A DNA stretch of 64,000 nucleotides, from contig NZ_CP107567.1 of NCBI RefSeq assembly GCF_025854275.1, forward strand, positions 1,922,001 to 1,986,000, in the 5' to 3' direction. Numbering within the stretch: position 1 is the stretch's first letter; the number at the start of each line of letters is the position of its first letter. The position numbers and the translations under genes are program-made. Source of the stretch: Streptomyces peucetius (GTDB lineage: Bacteria > Actinomycetota > Actinomycetes > Streptomycetales > Streptomycetaceae). The notes under the pieces were generated by a model, which did no database searches, was not told where the DNA came from, and was given only the letters and a program-made list of their open reading frames with translations. Of the stretch, positions 55,638-64,000 are shown piece after piece.

Positions 55638-56357
55638 TTACCCGAGCCGGGGTCGGACTCCGAGTACCGCCGTACCGACGCGCACATGTGTCGCTCCGGC
55701 CGCGACGGCCTGCTCGAGGTCCGCGCTCATCCCTGCTGACACCATGTTCGCAGCCGGATGGGCCGCGCGCAGGCCGGATGACAATTCCATCAGCCGCTCG
55801 AACGCCGCCTGTTGCCGTCCCGCGTACGGTCCGGAGAGCGGAGCGACGGTCATCAGCCCGTCGAGCCGCAGCCCCGGCGAGCCGGCCACGGCCGCGGCCA
55901 ACTCCTCGATCCCGTCCGGCGCCACGCCGCCGCGGGACCCCTGCTGTCCGGACTCGGCATCGAGGGCGACCTGGATCAGGCAGCCGAGTTCCCGCTCCTC
56001 CCGCACCGCGGCGGCGGACAGTGCGGAAACGAGCTTCATCCGGTCGACTGACTGCACCACATCGGCATAACTCGCGACAGAACGGACCTTGTTGGTCTGC
56101 AACTGACCGACGAAATGCCAGTGAAGATTCAGATCCGTACATGCGGCGGCCTTGGGAGCCGCGTCCTGATCGCGGTTCTCCGCCACATGACCCACACCGA
56201 GTTCATGGAGGATCCGCACATCGCTCGCCGGGTAGGTCTTGGTGACCACGATGAGGGTCACCTCCTCCCGCGCGCGGCCCGCTGCGGCGCAGGCGGAGGC
56301 GATACGTTCCTCCACCGCCGCCAGATTCCGGGCGAGTTCGGTTCTGCGGTCGGTCAT
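55638..56357 (-). CDS. YggS family PLP homeostasis protein
   Basis: A 239-aa single-domain PLP-binding barrel. The cofactor Lys is Lys40 in [16 protein letters not shown] is replaced by [23 protein letters not shown] and [12 protein letters not shown] are all family motifs, the last being the phosphate-binding end. YggS/PLPBP controls free PLP and vitamin B6 balance and has no known enzymatic turnover. The ATG overlaps the pgeF stop (ATGA). Confidence 0.95.
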   Translation of the reverse strand: MTDRRTELARNLAAVEERIASACAAAGRAREEVTLIVVTKTYPASDVRILHELGVGHVAENRDQDAAPKAAACTDLNLHWHFVGQLQTNKVRSVASYADVVQSVDRMKLVSALSAAAVREERELGCLIQVALDAESGQQGSRGGVAPDGIEELAAAVAGSPGLRLDGLMTVAPLSGPYAGRQQAAFERLMELSSGLRAAHPAANMVSAGMSADLEQAVAAGATHVRVGTAVLGVRPRLG

Positions 56358-57103
56358 GGGGTTTCCCGGTCCTCCAGCCAGACATATCCGGCGAGCCGCC
56401 CGGTCGTGCGGTCACGGCGGTACGAGTAGTGGTCACGCGATTCAAGGGTGCAGACCGCCGACTTCCGCCGGTCACGCACCCCGAGTGCCTCGAGCTGGGC
56501 GTGCACACCTGCCGTGACGTCGACCGCCGGGGTGCCCCAACCGGTCTCAGACCAGGCGGCGGGCTCCACCGCGGCCACTTCGGACCGCATGCGCTCGGGG
56601 ACTTCGTAACAGCGACCGCAAACGGCCGGTCCCGTACGGGCGATGATGCGTTCCGGTTCCGCGCCCAGCTCTCTCATCGCCTCGACGACGGCAGGCACCA
56701 CACCCGCGACCATGCCGGGACGGCCGGCGTGTGCCGCCCCGACCACCGAGGCGACCGGGTCGGCGAGCAGGACCGGGGTGCAGTCGGCGGTGAGCACGGC
56801 GAGGGCGAGACCGCGCCGCGTGGTGACCAGGGCGTCGACCTCGGGGACCGCACCGTCCCCCCATCCGCCGTCCACCCGGGCGACGTCCTTGCCGTGGACC
56901 TGATTCATCCAGACGACCCGGGCCGGGTCGAGTCCGAGGGACTTGGCGGCGATCGCCCGGTTGGCGAGCACGGCGTCCGGGTCGTCGCCGACGGCGCCGC
57001 CCAGGTTGAGCTCCTCGTACGGAACGGCGCTCACCCCGCCCCACCTGTCGGTGAAGGCGAAGTGCGCGCCGCTCTCGTGTATCGCGTCGTGCTGCACTGT
57101 CAC
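56354..57103 (-). CDS. pgeF: Laccase-domain purine nucleosidase/peptidoglycan editing factor (PgeF/YlmD)
   Basis: A 249-aa member of the multicopper-oxidase-like YfiH family. The Cys-His-His zinc site is visible: His70 (MNQVHG), Cys108 (LTADCTP) and His125 (GAAHAGRPG). [11 protein letters not shown] follows. The family has been described as purine nucleoside phosphorylase/deaminase-like and as a factor that keeps serine out of peptidoglycan stems. GTG start overlapping the ftsZ stop (GTGA), so translation is coupled to ftsZ. Confidence 0.94.
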   Translation of the reverse strand: MTVQHDAIHESGAHFAFTDRWGGVSAVPYEELNLGGAVGDDPDAVLANRAIAAKSLGLDPARVVWMNQVHGKDVARVDGGWGDGAVPEVDALVTTRRGLALAVLTADCTPVLLADPVASVVGAAHAGRPGMVAGVVPAVVEAMRELGAEPERIIARTGPAVCGRCYEVPERMRSEVAAVEPAAWSETGWGTPAVDVTAGVHAQLEALGVRDRRKSAVCTLESRDHYSYRRDRTTGRLAGYVWLEDRETP

Positions 57104-58314
57104 TTCAGGAAGTCCGGGACATCCAGCTCTTCCGCCTGGCTGTCCGGGTACGGACGGGCCGGCGGGACCTGTGCCGGACCGGAGGACGAACCGAGGTCGC
57201 TCGCTACCGGGGCCGGCTCGACGGGGGCGGCAGGCTCCTCGCGCACGGGCACGGTGCCGAGGCCGCCGGCGGGGCGGGGGCTGTCGGCGGGCCGGGCCGG
57301 GGCGGAGGGCTGCTCGTCGCGCTTGGCCGACGTGGAACCGATCACGTTCTCCCGGCGGGCGGGCGGCTGGCCGCCGTCGAAGCCGGCGGCGATGACGGTG
57401 ACCCGGACCTCGTCGCCGAGTGCGTCGTCGATGACGGCGCCGAAGATGATGTTCGCCTCGGGGTGGGCGGCCTCGCTGACGAGCTGGGCGGCCTCGTTGA
57501 TCTCGAACAGGCCGAGGTCGCTGCCGCCGGAGATGGACAGCAGCACACCGCGGGCGCCGTCGATGGACGCCTCGAGCAGCGGCGAGGAGATCGCCATCTC
57601 GGCCGCTGCCACCGCGCGGTCGTCGCCACGGGCGGAGCCGATGCCCATGAGGGCGGAGCCGGCCTCGGACATCACGGACTTGACGTCGGCGAAGTCCAGG
57701 TTGATCAGACCGGGGGTGGTGATGAGGTCGGTGATGCCCTGGACACCCGACAGCAGCACCTGGTCCGCGGACTTGAAGGCGTCCAGGACGCTGACCTGGC
57801 GGTCCGAGATGGACAGCAGCCGGTCGTTGGGGATGACGATGAGGGTGTCGACCTCTTCGCGGAGCTCGGCGATGCCGTCCTCCGCCTGGTTCGCGCGCCG
57901 GCGGCCCTCGAAGGTGAACGGGCGGGTGACCACACCGATCGTCAGGGCGCCCAGCGAGCGGGCGATGTTGGCGACGACGGGAGCGCCGCCGGTGCCGGTG
58001 CCGCCGCCTTCACCGGCGGTGACGAAGACCATGTCGGCCCCCTTGAGGACCTCCTCGATCTCCTCGCGGTGGTCCTCTGCCGCCTTGCGACCGACTGCCG
58101 GATTCGCTCCGGCTCCGAGGCCCCGGGTGAGTTCGCGGCCGACGTCGAGTTTGACGTCGGCGTCGCTCATCAACAGCGCCTGAGCGTCCGTGTTGATAGC
58201 GATGAACTCGACGCCCTTGAGACCGACCTCGATCATTCGGTTGATGGCATTGACACCACCGCCGCCGACACCGATGACCTTGATGACTGCGAGGTAGTTC
58301 TGCGGTGCTGCCAC
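57100..58314 (-). CDS. ftsZ: Cell division protein FtsZ
   Basis: A 404-aa tubulin-like GTPase forming the Z ring. The nucleotide-binding region is [14 protein letters not shown] and the tubulin signature GGGTGTG (residues 103-109); NLDFADV is the T7 loop. A disordered linker (about 320-390) ends in the C-terminal peptide DVPDFLK that binds partners such as SepF. The GTG at 58314 gives [14 protein letters not shown]. The 284-base gap to ftsQ carries its promoters and an inverted repeat at 58418-58442. Confidence 0.98.
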   Translation of the reverse strand: MAAPQNYLAVIKVIGVGGGGVNAINRMIEVGLKGVEFIAINTDAQALLMSDADVKLDVGRELTRGLGAGANPAVGRKAAEDHREEIEEVLKGADMVFVTAGEGGGTGTGGAPVVANIARSLGALTIGVVTRPFTFEGRRRANQAEDGIAELREEVDTLIVIPNDRLLSISDRQVSVLDAFKSADQVLLSGVQGITDLITTPGLINLDFADVKSVMSEAGSALMGIGSARGDDRAVAAAEMAISSPLLEASIDGARGVLLSISGGSDLGLFEINEAAQLVSEAAHPEANIIFGAVIDDALGDEVRVTVIAAGFDGGQPPARRENVIGSTSAKRDEQPSAPARPADSPRPAGGLGTVPVREEPAAPVEPAPVASDLGSSSGPAQVPPARPYPDSQAEELDVPDFLK

Positions 58315-58417
58315 GTCGAAGGCCTCTCGCCTCGAGTTACGTGTCGCCACCTCGCGGGACCGCGGTGCGACGACTGATGTCGAATGGGGACGGCCCGACA
58401 AGCCGACTGCCGACCCG

Positions 58418-58442
58418 AACCCTAACGCTGAAGTTTAGGGTT
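58418..58442 (-). promoter_or_regulatory. AACCCTAA inverted repeat in the ftsQ-ftsZ gap
   Basis: AACCCTAA (58418-58425) and TTAGGGTT (58435-58442), a perfect 8-bp inverted repeat with a 9-base spacer, 104 bases upstream of the ftsZ start. It lies in the zone expected for ftsZ promoters. It looks like a regulator site or part of a 5' leader hairpin; the protein is unknown. Confidence 0.45.
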
Positions 58443-58598
58443 ACCAGTGTGTCTGTTCCCTGGACTCTTCCGAACAGGACACTAAGTCGACAAGTGGCGC
58501 CCGTTCAACGAACACGCCGAACCTCCCGTTTTTCTTTTCACCCTATGTGATCACGCACAGCCATGACCAACCAGGGTGCTGGCCAGCGCAGATGCCCG

Positions 58599-59414
58599 TC
58601 AACTCCCCGACGCGGCAGGGGCGCTGGGCGCGCTCACATCGAAGTACTCGGCTTTCGGAGCTGCTTTCATGAGCGCTTCGAGCGCACGCGCCTTCGCCCC
58701 GCCGCCTTCGGAGCTGCCCCACACCACGGTCCGATTGCCGCTCAACTCCAGGGAGATGTAGTCGTACGAGACTACTTTCACACTTTTCAGATCGGCGGCG
58801 GCTTTCGCGGGAAGTCCACCTCGGACCCGGACCGCCTCGGCCACCAGGCGGTCCGCGCCGAATCGCTTCAGACTCGGCGACCGGTCAACTTCCAGGCGCA
58901 GCAGGGGAACACCCTTCGGCGCTTCGGCGACTGTGGCGAACCGGACGCCGTCTGCGTCCACTTCGACAAACTCCGTACCCTTTTCGAGCAGAAGGACCGG
59001 CTTTCGTTCGGTCACGACCAGTTCGATCCCGTGCGGCCATGAGCGTCCGACCTCCACGGAGTCGATACGGGGCAGAGCCCGCAGCAGCCGGGCCTCGACG
59101 GCGTCCGTGTCGACCGAGACGAGGGGCGCGCCGATCGGCACCCGCGCCGCGGCCTCCACCTGGGCCGGGGTGAGTACGTCGGTGCCGGTGGTCTCCACAT
59201 GTTCGGCGCGCAGCCACGAGGAGCCGTAGAGCAGCCAGAGGACGCCGGCCACGAGGAGGAGCGCGCCGGTGGCGATCAGCAGGAAGCGGGGGCCGGGCCG
59301 CCGGAAGCGTCCGGCGGCAGTCTCCTCGCGGGGCGGACGGCCCTTGCCGTCCGGCCCGTTCGATCCGTCAGAGGGGCCCAGCGCACTGCGTTTCGCGGTG
59401 GTCGGTCCGGCCAC
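58599..59414 (-). CDS. ftsQ: Cell division protein FtsQ
   Basis: A 271-aa bitopic divisome protein. A cytoplasmic basic N-terminus (about 1-43), one helix (FLLIATGALLLVAGVLWLLY), then an outside POTRA domain (SSWLRAEHVETTGTDVLTPAQVEAAA) and the FtsQ/DivIB beta domain (LPRIDSVEVGRSWPHGIELVVTERKPVLLL). It recruits FtsL/FtsB in the septal complex. GTG start with AGGGAG close upstream; it lies 13 bases after the murG stop. Confidence 0.95.
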   Translation of the reverse strand: MAGPTTAKRSALGPSDGSNGPDGKGRPPREETAAGRFRRPGPRFLLIATGALLLVAGVLWLLYGSSWLRAEHVETTGTDVLTPAQVEAAARVPIGAPLVSVDTDAVEARLLRALPRIDSVEVGRSWPHGIELVVTERKPVLLLEKGTEFVEVDADGVRFATVAEAPKGVPLLRLEVDRSPSLKRFGADRLVAEAVRVRGGLPAKAAADLKSVKVVSYDYISLELSGNRTVVWGSSEGGGAKARALEALMKAAPKAEYFDVSAPSAPAASGS

Positions 59415-59427
59415 GCTCCCTGCCTTC

Positions 59428-60522
59428 TCACGCCTGGCGGCGTGCCGCAATCGCCTCGTACACCATGCCGACGAGCAGGTCGTCGGCGTCCCTGCGGCCG
59501 AACTCGGCGGCCGCACGCGACATCTCGTACAGCCGGTGCGGATCGGCGAGCACCGGAAGGACGTTGCCCTGGACCCACTCGGGGGTCAGCTCGGCGTCGT
59601 CGACCAGCAGTCCGCCGCCCGCCTTCACCACCGGCTGGGCGTTGAGCCGCTGTTCGCCGTTGCCGATCGGCAGCGGGACGTACGCGGCGGGCAGACCCAC
59701 GGCGGAGAGTTCCGCGACGGTCATCGCACCCGCGCGGCAGAGCATCATGTCGGCCGCGGCGTACGCGAGATCCATCCGGTCCACGTACGGTACCGGCACA
59801 TAGGGCGGCATGCCGGGCATGTTGTCGACGTGCGGCAATTCGTTCTTCGGCCCGACCGCGTGCAGGATCTGGATCCCGGAGCGCTGGAGCACCGGGGCGA
59901 TCTGCTGGACCACCTCATTGAGCCGGCGGGCACCCTGCGAACCGCCGGAGACCAGCAGCGTGGGCAGGTTGGGGTCGAGGCCGAAGGCCGCACGCGCCTC
60001 GGGGCGGACCCTGGCGCGGTCGAGCGTCGCGATGGTGTGGCGCAGCGGGATGCCGATGTAGCGGGAGTTGCGCAGCTTGCTGTCGGGCGTGGCGACGGCC
60101 ACCCCGGCGGCGTAGCGGGAGCCGATCTTGTTGGCGAGGCCGGGGCGCGCGTTGGCCTCGTGGATCACGATCGGCACGCCGAGGCGCTTGGCGGCGAGGT
60201 AGCCGGGCAGCGCGACGTAGCCGCCGAAACCGACGACGCAGTCGGCCTTCGTGCGTTCGATGATCTGCTCCGCGGCCTTGATGGTGCCGCGCAGCCGCCC
60301 TGGGACGGTGATCAGCTCAGGGGTGGGTTTGCGCGGCAGCGGAACGGCGGGGATGAGCGCCAGTTCGTAGCCGCGTTCCGGCACGAGCCTGGTCTCGAGA
60401 CCGCGTTCCGTGCCGAGGGCTGTGATGCCCACGGCCGGGTCCTGCCTCCGCAGGGCGTCCGCGAGGGCGAGCGCGGGCTCGATGTGGCCGGCGGTCCCCC
60501 CACCGGCGAGTACGACATGCAC
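59428..60522 (-). CDS. murG: UDP-GlcNAc:undecaprenyl-PP-MurNAc-pentapeptide GlcNAc transferase
   Basis: A 364-aa GT-B transferase that makes lipid II from lipid I on the inner membrane face. Motifs: N-terminal GGGTAGHI (residues 7-14), [38 protein letters not shown], and the donor-binding [15 protein letters not shown] followed by [15 protein letters not shown]. It begins 6 bases after the ftsW stop. murC is not in this stretch. Confidence 0.98.
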   Translation of the reverse strand: MHVVLAGGGTAGHIEPALALADALRRQDPAVGITALGTERGLETRLVPERGYELALIPAVPLPRKPTPELITVPGRLRGTIKAAEQIIERTKADCVVGFGGYVALPGYLAAKRLGVPIVIHEANARPGLANKIGSRYAAGVAVATPDSKLRNSRYIGIPLRHTIATLDRARVRPEARAAFGLDPNLPTLLVSGGSQGARRLNEVVQQIAPVLQRSGIQILHAVGPKNELPHVDNMPGMPPYVPVPYVDRMDLAYAAADMMLCRAGAMTVAELSAVGLPAAYVPLPIGNGEQRLNAQPVVKAGGGLLVDDAELTPEWVQGNVLPVLADPHRLYEMSRAAAEFGRRDADDLLVGMVYEAIAARRQA

Positions 60523-60528
60523 CGAAAT

Positions 60529-62616
60529 TCACCGCTCTCCGGACGGACGCTTCTTGACGCGCCGTCTCATCGTCTTCCATCTCACCCCGGGCCTCCGCAC
60601 GGCCAGGGCCGCCTTCGCCGCGGGTTCCTCTCGCGCGAAGGCGATCAGCAGTCCGACGGCGAACATCGTCGGCAGCAGGGCGGACCCTCCGTAGGAGAAC
60701 AGCGGCAGCGGGACTCCGGCGATCGGCAGCAGACCGAGCACCGCACCGATGTTGACCACGGCCTGGGCCGTGATCCACGTGGTGACGCCTCCCGCCGCAT
60801 ACCTCACGAAGGGGTCCTCCGTGCGTCCGGCGACGCGGATACCCGCATAGCCTAGAGCCGCGAACAGAGCGAGCACCGACAGCGTCCCCGCCAGGCCCAG
60901 TTCCTCCCCGGCGACGGCGAAGATGAAGTCGGTATGCGGTTCGGGCAGTTGGCCCCATTTTTCCACACTTGCACCGAGGCCGGAACCGAACCATCCGCCA
61001 GAGGCAAGAGCATAGATGCCGTGCACCGCCTGCCAGCACTCGCCTTCCGGGCCGAGGTCGATCGCGCCGATGCACTCGAGCCGGGACATGCGGTTCTCGT
61101 TGGTCCTGATCAGCATCAGCCCGACGAAGCCGGCGACGCACAGAACACCGGCGAAGAGCCGGGTGGGCGCCCCCGCGAGCCACAGCAGGCCGAACAGGAT
61201 GGCGGTCAGGATGATCGCCGTGCCCATGTCGCCGCCGAGCATGATCAGCCCGAGGAGGAGGAAGGCGACGGGCACCAGCGGCACCAGCAGGTGCTTCCAC
61301 TGGGTCAGCAGCCGCCGGTCCTGCTTGCGGGCCAGCAGGTCGGCACCCCACAGGATCAGGGCGAGCTTTCCGAACTCACTGGGCTGGAGCTGGAAGGGGC
61401 CGCCGAGGTAGATCCAGTTCTGGTTGCCGTTGACCGCATGCCCTATCCCGGGGACCTGGACCAGCACCATCAGGAAGACGGTGATCACCAGCAGCGGATA
61501 GGACAGGGCCCGGTGCAGTTTGGCCGGCATCCGCGAGGCGATGAGCAGGAGTGCGGTGCCGATGACGGCGGCGACGAACTGCTTCTGGAAGAAGTAGGAG
61601 GCGGGGAGCGAGTACTCCAGCGCCTGGATCATCGACGCGGAGTACACCATGACGAGGCCGAGGACCGTGATCAGCAGGCTGCTGCCGAGGATCAGGTAGT
61701 ACGCGGTGAGCGGCCGGTCCCAGGCCCTGCGCGCCTGCTCGTACAGCCGGCGCGGCCCCCGGGGACCGGCGGCGCCGGGCTTCCGTGGGATCCGTGGCCC
61801 GCCACCGCCCCGCACGCCGGGCGCGCGGCGCGTCTCGCCGCCGACCCGGCTCCGCAGCGCGAGGCCGGCTTCGCCGGCGGGCGGACGTACGGTGCCGGCC
61901 GCGCCGGCGAGCGCGGGCACCGGCCCTGCGGGCACGAGCCCGGCGATCCACGCCCCTGCGGCGTGCGCCGCGCCACGGGCGACGGCGGCGGCTGCTCGCG
62001 CCGGACCGACGCGGCGGCCGCGCCCGTCCCCCCGTCCCGCCCTCTGCGGCCCGTCCGCGGGGCCCCGGCCCTGCTTCGCCGGGGCAACGCCGGCGGGCGG
62101 TGTGCAGCCGCCTGGGGCCGGCGTCGCCGTCCCAGCCACGACCTCAGGCACACCCGGCACCGCCACAGGCCCGCCGGACACGGGGGCGGCCACACCGTCG
62201 AGGCCCGGCGTCGTCGTCCCCGCCACGGCACGCGGCCCGCCCGGCACCACCGCAGGCCCGCCGGAAACAGGAGCAACACCATCGGGGCCCGGCGTCGCCG
62301 CAGGCGCGGCAGCGGCCGCGGGGATCCGGCCCGCATGCCTCGCCGAGGCGACGCCCCCGGGCAGGGGGCAGCCGTCGGCGGCCGGCGTGGGCACAGGCCG
62401 GACGGTGTGTGGCGGGCCCGGGGGGGCCGAGGGCGTCGAAGCCGGACGGTCGGCGGCTGGGTGCGAGGGCGCAGGGGCATGCCCCTGCGGTACGGGAGCG
62501 ACGGCTGGTGCGTGCTCCGGGGCCGGACGTCGTCGTGGTGACGGAGGGGGAACGGCTCCCGCGGTGGAGGACGTGAGGGCATCTCCCGGGGCCAGTGGCC
62601 CGTCGGTGGGCGGCAT
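60529..62616 (-). CDS. ftsW: FtsW septal peptidoglycan polymerase with long N-terminal extension
   Basis: A 695-aa SEDS protein. From about residue 290 (RRLYEQARRAWDRPLTAYYL) it follows ordinary FtsW: ten helices, the NGNQNWIYLGGPFQLQPSEFGKLA loop, GGDMGTA, PEPHTDFIFAVAGEELG and PLFSYGGSAL, polymerising lipid II with its class B PBP. The first ~285 residues are Pro/Ala/Gly-rich, likely disordered, and contain a repeat at 108-164. I chose the ATG at 62616 because GGAGGGG lies 9 bases upstream and the murD stop 50 bases before. Internal GTGs (residues 233, 268) would give a normal-length protein but lack ribosome sites. Confidence 0.9.
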   Translation of the reverse strand: MPPTDGPLAPGDALTSSTAGAVPPPSPRRRPAPEHAPAVAPVPQGHAPAPSHPAADRPASTPSAPPGPPHTVRPVPTPAADGCPLPGGVASARHAGRIPAAAAAPAATPGPDGVAPVSGGPAVVPGGPRAVAGTTTPGLDGVAAPVSGGPVAVPGVPEVVAGTATPAPGGCTPPAGVAPAKQGRGPADGPQRAGRGDGRGRRVGPARAAAAVARGAAHAAGAWIAGLVPAGPVPALAGAAGTVRPPAGEAGLALRSRVGGETRRAPGVRGGGGPRIPRKPGAAGPRGPRRLYEQARRAWDRPLTAYYLILGSSLLITVLGLVMVYSASMIQALEYSLPASYFFQKQFVAAVIGTALLLIASRMPAKLHRALSYPLLVITVFLMVLVQVPGIGHAVNGNQNWIYLGGPFQLQPSEFGKLALILWGADLLARKQDRRLLTQWKHLLVPLVPVAFLLLGLIMLGGDMGTAIILTAILFGLLWLAGAPTRLFAGVLCVAGFVGLMLIRTNENRMSRLECIGAIDLGPEGECWQAVHGIYALASGGWFGSGLGASVEKWGQLPEPHTDFIFAVAGEELGLAGTLSVLALFAALGYAGIRVAGRTEDPFVRYAAGGVTTWITAQAVVNIGAVLGLLPIAGVPLPLFSYGGSALLPTMFAVGLLIAFAREEPAAKAALAVRRPGVRWKTMRRRVKKRPSGER
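62125..62295. repeat. In-frame ~85-bp direct repeat inside the ftsW 5' region
   Basis: Two adjacent units encode residues 108-135 and 136-164 of FtsW, both following the plan TPG(P/L)DGVA(A)PVSGGP then VPG and ending VAGT. A third degenerate start (TPAPGG) follows. DNA is also similar, for example CCCGGCGTCG and GCCCGCCGG recur at matching places. Confidence 0.65.
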
Positions 62617-62666
62617 GGTCGCTGTCCCCTCCAGTCGTGCCCGGCGCCGGCCGGACCTCGCGGCTG

Positions 62667-64000
62667 TCAGGCGTGCTCGTCGGCGAGGGCCCGGACCGCT
62701 TCCGCGAAGGCCTCGCCCCGCTCGTTGTAGTTGGTGAACATGTCCATCGAGGCGCAGGCCGGCGCCAGCAGGACCGTGTCTCCCGGCCGGGCGAGCGAGG
62801 CCGCCTCCCGTACCGCCTCGGACATCGCCCCAGTGTCGGTCCGCTCGAGGTCGACGACCGGGACCTCGGGCGCGTGTCGCGCGAGGGCTTCCCGGATCAG
62901 GGCACGGTCGGCCCCGATGAGGACGACACCCCGCAGCCGCTTCGCCGATGCCGTGACGAGCTCGTCGAAGGTGGCGCCCTTGGCAAGTCCCCCGGCGATC
63001 CACACGATCGGCTCGTACGCGGCCAGAGACGCCTGGGCCGCATGCGTGTTGGTGGCCTTGGAGTCGTCGACGTAGGCGACCTCCGCCACGTCCGCGATGT
63101 GCTGGATGCGGTGTGCGTCGGGCCGGAAGGCGCGCAGTCCGTCCCGTACCGCGGCGGGCTCGACACCGAAGGCGCGGGCCAGCGCGGCCGCCGCGAGGGC
63201 GTTGGCGATGTTGTGCGGCGCCGGCGGATCGACGTCGGCGACCTCCGCCAGCTCCTGGGCCTGCTTCTGCCGGTCGGCCACGAACGCCCGGTCGACCAAG
63301 AGGCCTTCCACGACGCCGAGTTGGGAGGGCCCCGGCGTGCCCAGGGTGAAGCCGATGGCCCGGCAGCCCTCCTCGACGTCCGCGGCGCGGACCAGGTCCT
63401 CGGTCGCCGGGTCGGCGGCGTTGTAGACGCAGGCGACCGTGTTGCCCCCGTAGATACGGCCCTTGTCGGCGGCGTACGCCTCCATGGAGCCGTGCCAGTC
63501 GAGGTGGTCGGGCGCGAGGTTGAGCACGGCCGCCGAGTGGGCGCGCAGCGAGGGCGCCCAGTGCAGCTGGTAGCTGGAGAGCTCCACGGCGAGCACGTCG
63601 TACGGCTCGTCGCCGAGGACGACGTCGACGATCGGCGTGCCGATGTTGCCGATCGCGGCGGTCCGCAGGCCCGCCGCCGTCAGGATCGAGGCGAGCATCC
63701 GGGTGGTCGTCGTCTTGCCGTTGGTGCCGGTGACCGCCAGCCATGGTGCCGCGTCGGGGCCGCGCAGCCGCCAGGCGATCTCGACGTCGCCGACGACGTC
63801 GACACCGGCGGCCGCCGCCGCGGCGAAGAGCGGGCTGGTCGGCTTCCAGCCGGGCGAGGTGACGACGAGGTCGGTGCCGGCGGGCAGGGTCTCGGCGTCA
63901 CCGAGGCGCACGGCGATGCCCAGTTCGGCCATCCCGGCCGCGCGCGCCTCGTGCGCCTCGCCGGATCCTCCGTCCACGACGGTGACCTTCGCGCCGAGGC
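62667..64000 (-). CDS. murD: UDP-N-acetylmuramoyl-L-alanine:D-glutamate ligase, N-terminus cut
   Basis: At least 444 residues are in the window; the start lies beyond its end (the frame is open to base 64000), missing roughly 30 residues. Mur ligase features: central-domain P-loop AVTGTNGKTTTT, APDHLDWHGSMEAYAADK, HNIANALAAAALA, and the C-terminal ligase motif VDDSKATNTHAA with APACASMDMFTNYNERGEAF at the end. MurD adds D-Glu to UDP-MurNAc-L-Ala. It heads the visible murD-ftsW-murG-ftsQ run. Confidence 0.97.
   Translation of the reverse strand, partial: LGAKVTVVDGGSGEAHEARAAGMAELGIAVRLGDAETLPAGTDLVVTSPGWKPTSPLFAAAAAAGVDVVGDVEIAWRLRGPDAAPWLAVTGTNGKTTTTRMLASILTAAGLRTAAIGNIGTPIVDVVLGDEPYDVLAVELSSYQLHWAPSLRAHSAAVLNLAPDHLDWHGSMEAYAADKGRIYGGNTVACVYNAADPATEDLVRAADVEEGCRAIGFTLGTPGPSQLGVVEGLLVDRAFVADRQKQAQELAEVADVDPPAPHNIANALAAAALARAFGVEPAAVRDGLRAFRPDAHRIQHIADVAEVAYVDDSKATNTHAAQASLAAYEPIVWIAGGLAKGATFDELVTASAKRLRGVVLIGADRALIREALARHAPEVPVVDLERTDTGAMSEAVREAASLARPGDTVLLAPACASMDMFTNYNERGEAFAEAVRALADEHA

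Noticed and set aside
58418..58442. Telomere-like CCCTAA repeat
   Set aside because: A single inverted copy in the middle of a division cluster; Streptomyces telomeres are long terminal palindromes, not CCCTAA arrays.
60934..62541. Open frames on the plus strand opposite ftsW
   Set aside because: Low-complexity Gly/Arg/Ala translation of the complement of a real gene; no ribosome site and no family signature.
1..64000. tRNA or rRNA genes, insertion sequences, prophage or attachment sites
   Set aside because: Looked for CCA-type cloverleaf ends, transposase or integrase motifs and target duplications while reading; none found.

Overview
The window is very GC-rich, has many GTG (and some TTG) starts, dense four-base ATGA/GTGA gene overlaps and Streptomyces-type families (HGxxPAAW, TrpM, SepF-YggT-DivIVA, DUF2252, AK-rich TraR). 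It reads as a core chromosomal segment of a Streptomyces species. The gene order matches what I recall of the S. coelicolor lgt-trp-his-dnaE-lspA-ileS-divIVA-ftsZ-murD region; that comparison is from memory, not from an alignment.

Layout. 1-1.4 kb: the end of a family III CoA-transferase gene coupled to a CitE-like lyase gene. 1.5-11.2 kb (minus strand): hisI, trpE, three small membrane-protein genes, trpC, trpM, trpB, trpA, a membrane-anchored DsbA-like protein and lgt. trpB is separated from trpM by about 600 bp of palindromes and a 60-bp tandem repeat. 11.2-19.2 kb is an accessory block: a TIGR03085-type protein, a sodium:solute symporter, a PucR-type regulator, a LAL-type LuxR regulator and a secreted cutinase/PET-hydrolase-like enzyme. 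19.5-25.3 kb (minus): the compact his operon hisD-C-B-(small membrane protein)-H-A-ridA-F. hisA is probably the dual HisA/TrpF enzyme PriA, since no trpF is seen.

25.5-29.7 kb (plus): a membrane-associated protein, a helical repeat-like protein, a Lon-N domain protein and a YbaK-type deacylase. 30-33.8 kb (minus): an NYN-domain putative RNase, an ABC ATPase, its permease and a four-helix membrane protein, tightly spaced. 34-37.8 kb: a 57-aa basic protein and dnaE. 38-46 kb: DUF2252 protein, membrane protein plus second DsbA-like protein, Tat-exported PhoD, secreted M43 metalloprotease, dienelactone hydrolase-like protein and MscS channel. 46-49.2 kb (minus): GNAT, RluD-type pseudouridine synthase, lspA and a TraR/DksA protein with a histone-H1-like arm. 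49.5-52.9 kb: ileS behind a translational T-box. 53.3-64 kb (minus): the division cluster murD (partial), ftsW, murG, ftsQ, ftsZ, pgeF, yggS, sepF, yggT, divIVA.

The window joins amino-acid biosynthesis (Trp, His), lipoprotein maturation (lgt, lspA), replication (dnaE), isoleucyl-tRNA charging and polar growth/septation. No tRNA, rRNA, CRISPR, transposon or prophage was found. I see no clearly new multi-gene system. The best leads are a dispersed nested-palindrome family with three copies, the tandem repeat inside the trp cluster, an expanded repeat-bearing N-terminus on FtsW, the PET-hydrolase-like enzyme, the NYN-ABC operon and several isolated operator-like palindromes.
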